Source: Verrucomicrobiota bacterium
GTDB lineage: Bacteria > Verrucomicrobiota > Verrucomicrobiia > Chthoniobacterales > Xiphinematobacteraceae
Direction: 5' to 3'
DNA: 5,863 nt
NCBI GenBank assembly: GCA_003176035.1
Contig: PSRL01000123.1
Coordinates: forward strand, 1-5,863
In this document: piece by piece, positions 1-5,276 of the stretch
Numbering within the stretch: position 1 is the first letter of the stretch
How the letters are laid out: each line of letters begins with the position of its first letter
Notes under the pieces: model-generated
What the model was told of the DNA's origin: nothing
The model's database searches: none
The model's input: only the letters and a program-made list of their open reading frames with translations
Translations under genes and position numbers: made by a program

Positions 1-40
1 TAGCCCTGCGCTACTCGACCAACTGAGCAACATAGGCGCC
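1..40 (-). repeat. Left copy of a 40-base inverted repeat, tRNA D-arm-like
   Basis: Read on the minus strand, this segment matches positions 223-262 of the plus strand at 33 of 40 bases, and six of the seven differences are transitions. It contains GCTCAGTTGGT, identical to the common bacterial tRNA D-arm. It folds as a hairpin with stem halves CCTATGTTGC and GTAGCGCAGG around a 12-base loop, with one A-C mismatch. The repeat touches the window edge, so it may continue leftward. It could be the 5' half of a tRNA or tRNA-like gene leaving the window, one arm of an inverted-repeat element, or a REP-like sequence. A normal tRNA is doubtful because the expected T33 position is not T when counted from the D-stem. 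Confidence 0.6.
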
Positions 41-222
41 GGATGCTTTTCAACCCTTTTTCAGGGGGTACTAACTATAACGCTGTCAGAAACGTTGTCT
101 ACTATGGCGACAGCAGTCAGTTGCACGACTGGCATTGCGAAGAGTGGGGTGCTCTGATTCCCGAATTCAATAAAATCTAGGCTAATGGTCCGGATGCCGC
201 GGAAGGGGAGCTGAGAACATTT
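41..222. other. Non-coding spacer between the two inverted repeats
   Basis: I see no convincing gene here. Short open frames exist on the minus strand but are low-complexity read-throughs of the repeat and lack a ribosome binding site. The boundary near the left repeat keeps weak, transition-dominated similarity to the mirror position beside the right repeat, so the true repeat may be slightly longer than 40 bases. No transposase, integrase or CRISPR-like repetition is present. Confidence 0.5.
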
Positions 223-262
223 GGCACCTGTGTTGCTCGGTTGGTCGTGTAGCACAGGGCCG
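223..262 (+). repeat. Right copy of the 40-base inverted repeat
   Basis: This is the inverted partner of positions 1-40, separated from it by 182 bases. It forms a longer perfect hairpin than the left copy: CCTGTGTTGC (227-236) pairs with GTAGCACAGG (249-258), including two G-T pairs, around a 12-base loop that resembles a tRNA D-loop. No T-arm or matching acceptor 3' strand follows, so it is not a functional tRNA. The orientation of the two copies would also fit the terminal repeats of a roughly 260-base non-autonomous element, but no target-site duplication can be seen because the left copy reaches the window edge. Confidence 0.65.
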
Positions 263-290
263 GAGGGTGCTCCGCAGCAGGCTCGGCTGT

Positions 291-327
291 AAAAGCAATC
301 TACTTCTTGGGAGTAGATTGCTTTTTT
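291..327. terminator. Strong intrinsic terminator, possibly bidirectional
   Basis: AAAAGCAATCTACT (291-304) and AGTAGATTGCTTTT (312-325) form a perfect 14-bp stem around a 7-base loop. Six T (322-327) follow on the plus strand, and four T follow the stem when it is read on the minus strand. The minus-strand reading terminates the GT-C glycosyltransferase gene, whose TAG stop (300-302) lies inside the stem. The plus-strand reading has the better T-tract and would stop any transcript coming from the repeat region. Confidence 0.88.
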
Positions 328-2165
328 CGCACATAGATTTCCATTTCGCTGTAAGTGGCCGCAAGCTCATAGTGGCCTTTAACAAATTCATAAGTTGGAG
401 CGGCCCAAACCTTGAAATGGGAAACTCTGTTTTGATTGATTGGGTCATTGTTGATCACGACGACTGCTGGCTGAAATCGGAGGAATTTATTGATCGTAAC
501 TTCGTCAAAGTTTTTCACTTTAGCTGCGTTGTCCACGTAAAGATTATATTCATAGCTTTTGCGATTCGTCATGAAGTTCACCGTCGGCAAATAGGGGTAG
601 CAGACCACCCAATCCTCGGGTTGGGAATTATTGATTATAATTGAATAGATTCCTCGCAATTCAGCAAGATTCTCAGGTCGAACCAAAACACGCACCCCAT
701 TGGAGGCTATGAATTCTTGGCCGCGGTCTTTTATTGCCGCAATGCTTCCTGAGGATGCGCGCCTCAATCCATTGAGAACATGAGCAAATGTGTCCGGAAC
801 ACAGAAGCACAAAAGGACTATGGCATACAGCCAGGCCAGAATGTTCTGTCTTGCTCTGGCAATCCGTACCGCGTGAAAACAGGCAAAGAGCATTGCCATT
901 AGAAAAGGCACCATAAATTCACTCACGTGCGGCGTGTCCGGTCGGAAAAAGAAATATTGGGGGAAGAGGACCAGAGCACATCCCAATGCAACAAGTGCTT
1001 CCAGCGCCTGACGGCATTCCTCAAAATTGCGTTTGAAGGCGTTGATCAGCCACCACGGCCCCATGCCGATGAAGATGAGTGCGGAAATGGGAATCGGCAA
1101 ATAGATGACCCAAGCAAACGTCCGCCGCACAAATTTATGCTCTCTCAGATCCGTCAGAGGGGGCCTACGCAGCGTCGCTATCTCGTCACTCAGCTTCGTT
1201 GGCGTCGCCTGCGAAGGTTTTTCCGCGTGCGGTGTAGGCTGAAGCGAAGGTGAAGCGACCTCCGTCGCTTTTGGCGAGGGGAGCGGCAATGCGTTTTTTG
1301 GGTTTGGCGGATTCCCGTTTTTCGGAACCAGGAGTTTATTGGCCTCGTTTCGAAGGTAGCCGAACCAAGTCCGATACTGTCCAAGGAAGGCGTCTTGAAA
1401 ACCGCGCCGATGAGCGTCCCAAAGTATGGGGAGGTGCGCTAAGAGGGCAAATGCCGTTATGAGAAATGCTCCCTTTAAAGCGATGCCGCAGCCAGCCAGA
1501 GGGCCGGATTTCTCAGACCACGGCAACGCAAGCAACAAAATGATGATGACAAGGGTTACTAAAATCCCAACATCAATTCGAATCAAATAGGTCAACCCCA
1601 AGGCCAGGCCCGCCAGGGCCATCCAGGCCCCACTCTTTGGATTTCTCTGAGCAGGAAAAACGAATGCCTGCAAGAGGGTGGCCATGTTTAGCACGGCTAG
1701 GAACGGCAGATAATTCCTAAATTGCGCACCTGGAATCATCACCAGAAGGAGGCCCGTGCCGGCGGCAAGCAGGGAAGAGCCGGTCACCCGCCGCACCAAA
1801 AGCGTCCCTAAAAAAGCGGTGAAGGTGCAAATTGCAAAAAAATAGACCTTTAGGATCAGATAATTCGGCCCGAATACCTTAAAAAGCCCAACTATCGGAT
1901 AAAACCAAAGCACATTGTAACCGAGGAAGGTGTCCACAATGGGCCGTTGTCCCTCAAGCAATCGCAGGGCAAGAACCCCCTCCGTACCCCCTTCGCCCCC
2001 CAAATTCAACCCATTGCGATAGTACGAGAAGTAATAGAGAACAGCGAAGATAAGGACCACCCCCACTTCCCATTTTTTTTTTGTTCCCTGAGACAAAGCA
2101 CTTGATTTTTTCCCTTCCGAGCTATGTTGCCTTGTGTTCATTATTTTAATAATGGATCTTTCCAT
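300..2165 (-). CDS. GT-C-type polytopic membrane glycosyltransferase (GT39/PMT-like)
   Basis: The predicted 621-residue inner-membrane protein has about 12 hydrophobic segments (roughly 34-50, 82-99, 103-123, 131-147, 153-170, 180-197, 199-215, 224-248, 350-368, 388-404, 414-431 and 443-462) and a soluble C-terminal domain (463-621). The first outer loop carries acidic residues (E58, E62) and a GQRPIVDTFLGYN stretch (72-84). This is the arrangement of GT-C enzymes that use polyprenyl-phosphate sugars, such as the protein-mannosyltransferase and ArnT-like families. The acceptor cannot be told. The N-terminus before the first helix is lysine-rich, fitting a cytosolic start. Residues 280-325 form an unusual Pro/Ser/Thr-rich loop. 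The first ATG is used here; Met9 (2139-2141) is an equally plausible start, and neither has a clear Shine-Dalgarno sequence. It is divergent from the M29-like gene. The family is fairly secure and the substrate unknown. Confidence 0.78.
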   Translation of the reverse strand: MERSIIKIMNTRQHSSEGKKSSALSQGTKKKWEVGVVLIFAVLYYFSYYRNGLNLGGEGGTEGVLALRLLEGQRPIVDTFLGYNVLWFYPIVGLFKVFGPNYLILKVYFFAICTFTAFLGTLLVRRVTGSSLLAAGTGLLLVMIPGAQFRNYLPFLAVLNMATLLQAFVFPAQRNPKSGAWMALAGLALGLTYLIRIDVGILVTLVIIILLLALPWSEKSGPLAGCGIALKGAFLITAFALLAHLPILWDAHRRGFQDAFLGQYRTWFGYLRNEANKLLVPKNGNPPNPKNALPLPSPKATEVASPSLQPTPHAEKPSQATPTKLSDEIATLRRPPLTDLREHKFVRRTFAWVIYLPIPISALIFIGMGPWWLINAFKRNFEECRQALEALVALGCALVLFPQYFFFRPDTPHVSEFMVPFLMAMLFACFHAVRIARARQNILAWLYAIVLLCFCVPDTFAHVLNGLRRASSGSIAAIKDRGQEFIASNGVRVLVRPENLAELRGIYSIIINNSQPEDWVVCYPYLPTVNFMTNRKSYEYNLYVDNAAKVKNFDEVTINKFLRFQPAVVVINNDPINQNRVSHFKVWAAPTYEFVKGHYELAATYSEMEIYVRKKQSTPKK

Positions 2166-2170
2166 TCTTT
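2142..2170. promoter_or_regulatory. Very short divergent intergenic region with a 6-bp palindrome
   Basis: The two divergent genes start 5 bases apart, or 29 bases apart if the membrane protein starts at Met9. AATGGA (2151-2156) and TCCATT (2161-2166) form a perfect inverted repeat with a 4-base spacer, which could be an operator half-site pair or a hairpin at the start of the plus-strand message. A weak plus-strand promoter reading is TTGCCT (2127-2132) and ATAATG (2149-2154), spaced 16 bases apart. It would give an almost leaderless message for the gene at 2171. The promoters for both genes must lie partly inside the opposite coding region. Confidence 0.3.
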
Positions 2171-3334
2171 ATGCAATGTTCCATCCCACCGCAGACCGCT
2201 GTCACACGAGCCTTCCCGCCATTTGATCTCGCGAAGCTTTTGAAAACAGTCTTTGAGCCCCAGCCAGGGCATCGCCTCGCAATATTGATCGACTTGGAAA
2301 ACATTCGGGACGTGGATGAATTTGCTTTTCTGAAAAATCCCCGTCTTTCCATTCAAAAGCACGCTTATGAACAGTTTTATATTCCACTGCAAGAAAGTGT
2401 ACTGCAAAGTCTGGGCCTTCAGGGAGGAGATTTCTATGCCTACCAAATTACAGGCGGCAGTAATTTGGATCTTCCGGATGAGGCCCGCACGCCAGCGGGA
2501 AAAACAGTGAGCCTGGAAAAAGACGTCTATCCTCACTACGACATCATCCTCTGTATTTCCACCTATTCAGCTACCGCTCCCCTCACCGCTTTTGCCAAGC
2601 GCTACGGTTTTCGTGGGGCAACCCTGCACGGCCTCAACGAGATCATCCTCAGGACGGGGCTGGCCGTCAACTATGAGGAGGTCAGTCGGGAAGCTGAGAA
2701 GCTGCGTTTGGGCATGACTCATGCCACATGGGCTGAAATCGATTTTGAAGTCGATGGCCAATCTCACACCCTCCATTTGGACCTTGGTGAGCAGGAAGCT
2801 CAAAAAAGCCACGGGCTCTGCCGCGGTAACCAACCAGCGGTGGCGAATCTTCCTGCTGGTGAGGTCTACTTTGTCCCCACCGGCGCGGAGGGAACATTCC
2901 CCATGAAATATGAAGACGGAACGTTGGGTCTCATGCGGGTTACTGAGGGACGCGTCATTCGGGCTGATTTTTTACGAGGCAATTCCGCAACCATCCAGGC
3001 CCATAACGAAAAATTGGCAAGCGATTCCGCTGTGGGAGAGTTGGGGGAATTAGGTTTTGGAACGCAGATCTTGCCGCCGTCAGGATGCGACATTCAAGAC
3101 GAGAAAATTCGCGGCACCGTTCATGTGGCAACCGGGCGCAGCGACCATCTGGGAGGTTCTCTTACCCCCGACAAATTCAAAGAAAAATCTCATGCCACGC
3201 ATGACGACATTCTTTTTTCTCCCACTAAAACGCCTGAGATTCTGGTGAAAGAGGTCCGCATGCTTCGGCATGGAAAGCTGGAAACCCTAATAGAAGCCTA
3301 TCAACCGTCGCATTATCTCAACAGTCTTCTATAA
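2171..3334 (+). CDS. M29-like metalloenzyme (aminopeptidase T/NicX-type fold)
   Basis: The 387-residue soluble protein has no signal peptide. The C-terminal half carries the landmarks of peptidase family M29 and its non-peptidase relatives: N226-x-P228-x-GEVYF-x-P (E231), a GELGFGT segment (E293), a DEK..GTVHVA-G segment (H318), and a late H344-D-D346. These match the positions of the two Glu, two His and one Asp that bind the paired metals in characterised M29 aminopeptidases. The N-terminal domain (about 14-190) is more divergent but keeps a Rossmann-like alternation of strands and helices. Homologues include leucyl aminopeptidases and the ring-cleaving NicX-type dioxygenases, so peptidase activity is not assured. 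The stop lies 6 bases before the methyltransferase start, implying one operon. No obvious Shine-Dalgarno precedes the ATG. Confidence 0.7.
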   Translation: MQCSIPPQTAVTRAFPPFDLAKLLKTVFEPQPGHRLAILIDLENIRDVDEFAFLKNPRLSIQKHAYEQFYIPLQESVLQSLGLQGGDFYAYQITGGSNLDLPDEARTPAGKTVSLEKDVYPHYDIILCISTYSATAPLTAFAKRYGFRGATLHGLNEIILRTGLAVNYEEVSREAEKLRLGMTHATWAEIDFEVDGQSHTLHLDLGEQEAQKSHGLCRGNQPAVANLPAGEVYFVPTGAEGTFPMKYEDGTLGLMRVTEGRVIRADFLRGNSATIQAHNEKLASDSAVGELGELGFGTQILPPSGCDIQDEKIRGTVHVATGRSDHLGGSLTPDKFKEKSHATHDDILFSPTKTPEILVKEVRMLRHGKLETLIEAYQPSHYLNSLL

Positions 3335-3340
3335 ATTGCT

Positions 3341-4084
3341 GTGTCAGCTCCTCCTCACTACGAAAGCGATCAGGCCCTAGCCGAGTATTTGCTACTTCAC
3401 TATGGTACTGCCGAGAGCCTTCTCAATGGTCTTCCAGGTCCACATGAGGCAATGGAATTTCCGGCGCGTGTGGTGCGGGAATTATTGGATACCTCACGCC
3501 TTCCATCCTCAGCAAAGGCATTGGACATCGGCTGCGCCGTAGGAAGGTCGACATTTGAGCTTGCACGGCACTGTGTGGAAGTCCATGGAATCGACTCCTC
3601 ACAAAAATTTATTCTCGCCGCTTCCACCTTAGCGAAAGAAGGCAAATTGGAGGTCCCGATACCTGTCGAAGGGGCAATCACAGTGCCTTTTGAGGCGCAG
3701 GTATCCGGCGATATCCACCGGGCACGGGTGAGCTTTTGTGTAGGCGATGCCTTAAATCTCCCGCCCAAGTTAGGAAAATTTGATGTGGTACTTGCTGCTA
3801 ACTTGATCTGCCGGCTGCCTCAACCCAAACAATTCTTGGAATCTCTCACCACTTTAGTGGGCGGGCAGCTCTTATTGACCACGCCATTTACCTGGTTGGA
3901 GGAATTTAGGGGGAGCTGGCTGGGGGCAACAGAAAATTGCTCGAGCTGGGAAGCCCTCAAAGAAATTCTCGATCCCCACTTTCAGCTCGAAGAGGAAAAA
4001 AATTTGCCTTTTCTCATTCGGGAACACGCCCGCAAATTCCAGTATGGAATTGCCCTGGGGAGCCGCTGGAGGCCGAGAGCTTAA
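3341..4084 (+). CDS. Stand-alone OvoA-type 4-mercaptohistidine N1-methyltransferase
   Basis: The 247-residue cytosolic class I SAM-dependent methyltransferase closely resembles the C-terminal domain of ovothiol synthase OvoA, which methylates the imidazole nitrogen of 4-mercaptohistidine. Signature stretches in order are YESD...EYLLLHYG (7-22), the SAM-binding motif LDIGCAVGRS (61-70), acidic D85 in GIDSS, GDALNL (135-140), AANLICRLPQP (152-162), TPFTWLEEF (181-189) and PFLIREHARKFQ (223-234). The DinB-like and FGE-sulfatase-like domains of full OvoA are absent, and the gene upstream is M29-like instead. The GTG start is chosen because the conserved YESD follows directly and the next ATG would remove it. 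No Shine-Dalgarno is visible, so translation probably couples to the upstream gene 6 bases away. The last 71 bases overlap the opposing gene. The substrate is inferred from homology; another thiol-imidazole is possible. Confidence 0.85.
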   Translation: MSAPPHYESDQALAEYLLLHYGTAESLLNGLPGPHEAMEFPARVVRELLDTSRLPSSAKALDIGCAVGRSTFELARHCVEVHGIDSSQKFILAASTLAKEGKLEVPIPVEGAITVPFEAQVSGDIHRARVSFCVGDALNLPPKLGKFDVVLAANLICRLPQPKQFLESLTTLVGGQLLLTTPFTWLEEFRGSWLGATENCSSWEALKEILDPHFQLEEEKNLPFLIREHARKFQYGIALGSRWRPRA

Positions 4085-5147
4085 CCGCCCTCTCGGCAGA
4101 GACTTTTTCAAAGGCGACTACGGCAGCTTTTATTAATGCTGTCCTTATCAGTAGCCTACCGACCGAGTCGTAGCCTGCAAGCAAACCATCCTTAAATGCT
4201 TGCTCCACCTCGTCTGAGTGAGGGTCTGCGGCGGTGCTGCTGCGCAGCATCTCAATTTTTTCTTGTTCCTCGGGTGTGAGCGGACCGAGACGGAGGCAAT
4301 ACGTGCAGTCGGTCGCGCCGCGCTTGCGAAGCATTCGATGGGAATTATTTCGGAAAAATGACCCGATTTTCTGATCTCTGCTCAGCCTGCTGTGTTCATC
4401 TGCTTGCGGCGGGGCGTTACTCTTATCCCCCCCGCTAATTTCCTTTTCCGTTTGTGGTTTGGCAGTGACCCCGCGTTCGAAGGCGGCTACAATTTCATCA
4501 ACGGTCGTGTCGGAGAGCTGAGAGAGGAGAGTCTGAGAACATTTGAGCTCGGCTACAAATGCAGCTCTGTCCGCGTCGGTCAGCTGAGGAAGGAGAGCTT
4601 GATAACGTTTGAGGCCGGCTTGAAATGTAGCCACGTCCCTTTCGGTCAGCTGAGGGAGGAGTGGATCACGGCTGAGTTCGGCTTGAATTGCAGCCATGTC
4701 TGTTTCGGTTAGCTGCGGAGGGAAAGCTTGATTCTGTTGGAGGTCGGCTACAAATTTTTCAGCATCCGTGCCGGTTTTGTAAGGCAGCTGAGAACTGAGA
4801 GTTTGCCAAAATGAGCGGAACTTTTCCGTTGGAGCCCCCCTAATTTTTTGTGCGTCTGGAAACCGCAATTTGTAGCCGTCTTCGAACGCGGATTTTCTAC
4901 TGGCGAGATCTGACGAAGGTAATCTGTGCGGGGTAAGAAATGTATAATGCAATTTCGTTTTTTGTAGGGGAGTATCAAATGTGCTATCGAGTTGATACTG
5001 ATAGACTCTCCGGCTAGAATCTGTTAGGCTCACTTCGCTATTTTGGACAAATATGTGCTCGGATTCTTCCCGGAAATCTCCATCTTTCTCGCCCGCAAAA
5101 ACTTTAAATTGAATGAGCGGTTGGGGGCTAGTTAATTTTGAAATCAT
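4014..5147 (-). CDS. Hypothetical protein with 22-residue tandem repeats
   Basis: I do not recognise this 377-residue protein. It is hydrophilic, with no signal peptide or membrane helix. Residues 132-218 contain four tandem units of 22, 21, 22 and 22 residues built on the pattern L-x-x-x-x-x-LLPQLT-x-x-D-x-A-x-F-x-A-x. A decayed fifth unit seems to precede them (about 113-131). An A-F-x-x-G motif recurs at 87-91, 222-226 and 317-321, hinting at one ancestral helical module spread along the chain. There is a CxxC pair (C281, C284) and a basic segment (266-276). The C-terminal helix (310-350) is amphipathic. The start ATG follows an A-rich leader without a clear Shine-Dalgarno. The 3' end overlaps the methyltransferase gene tail to tail by 71 bases. 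The reading frame is long and the repeat drift keeps it open, so it is probably real. Confidence 0.6.
   Translation of the reverse strand: MISKLTSPQPLIQFKVFAGEKDGDFREESEHIFVQNSEVSLTDSSRRVYQYQLDSTFDTPLQKTKLHYTFLTPHRLPSSDLASRKSAFEDGYKLRFPDAQKIRGAPTEKFRSFWQTLSSQLPYKTGTDAEKFVADLQQNQAFPPQLTETDMAAIQAELSRDPLLPQLTERDVATFQAGLKRYQALLPQLTDADRAAFVAELKCSQTLLSQLSDTTVDEIVAAFERGVTAKPQTEKEISGGDKSNAPPQADEHSRLSRDQKIGSFFRNNSHRMLRKRGATDCTYCLRLGPLTPEEQEKIEMLRSSTAADPHSDEVEQAFKDGLLAGYDSVGRLLIRTALIKAAVVAFEKVSAERAVKLSASSGSPGQFHTGICGRVPE
4494..4754 (-). repeat. Tandem 63-66-base repeat inside the hypothetical gene
   Basis: Four diverged direct repeats occupy 4754-4689, 4688-4626, 4625-4560 and 4559-4494, with lengths of 66, 63, 66 and 66 bases. 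All lengths are multiples of three. The best conserved core reads as PQLT followed by an acidic helix start. One unit has lost exactly one codon. The in-frame pattern shows expansion by duplication under selection for the reading frame. Confidence 0.75.
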
Positions 5148-5276
5148 AGCTTTTTTAGCCTTTTTTAAAATTTAATGCTCTTAAAAATCTATAGAATGCC
5201 TCGGGGGTTCTAACGAAAAATCCAGGTAGAAATGACTAGTAGCTCTTAAGTAGAAGGTACGAGAAGTTCTCACATT
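5148..5276. other. AT-rich intergenic region upstream of the hypothetical gene
   Basis: These 129 bases separate two minus-strand genes. The end next to the hypothetical start has a doubled AGC(C)TTTTTT tract on the plus strand, which is A-rich leader in the message. The palindrome TCTATAGA (5188-5195) contains a possible minus-strand -10 box, TATAGA, but no good -35 lies at the right distance. I see no terminator hairpin for the GT4 gene, so read-through into the next gene is possible. Confidence 0.35.

Larger units (their letters stand above)
223..327 (+). ncRNA. Candidate small structured RNA ending in an intrinsic terminator
   Basis: Four consecutive hairpins lie in about 105 bases on the plus strand. 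They are a 10-bp stem (227-258), a 5-bp CGGAG/CTCCG stem with a GGTG tetraloop (261-274), a 4-bp CAGC/GCTG stem (275-289), and a 14-bp stem followed by six T (291-327). An alternative pairing joins 223-228 to 266-271. This arrangement resembles an independently transcribed bacterial small RNA. Against it, no convincing -35/-10 pair was found upstream, and the last hairpin can be explained as the terminator of the opposing gene. I do not recognise a known RNA family. Confidence 0.25.

Noticed and set aside
1..40. A tRNA gene on the minus strand leaving the window
   Set aside because: The D-arm matches well, but counting from it the position that should be U33 is G, the spacing before the D-stem is too long for a normal acceptor stem, and the 3' half is outside the window. 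It is kept as a tRNA-like repeat only.
61..255. Minus-strand 64-codon open frame across the repeat region
   Set aside because: Its first third is the antisense of the tRNA-like repeat, there is no ribosome binding site, and the composition is not protein-like. It is most likely chance.
210..4544. A shared 12-base word, CTGAGAACATTT, at 211-222 and 4533-4544
   Set aside because: A few such matches are expected by chance in a window of this size, and the flanking bases do not align.
4392..4712. Plus-strand open frame of 106 codons with its own apparent repeats
   Set aside because: Its repeats are the antisense image of the repeat array in the longer minus-strand gene. It is shorter, rich in Cys and Arg, and has no ribosome binding site.
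5151..5180. T-rich tracts as a terminator
   Set aside because: The two T6 runs are not preceded by a stable hairpin on the plus strand, and on the minus strand they form only an A-rich leader just before a start codon.
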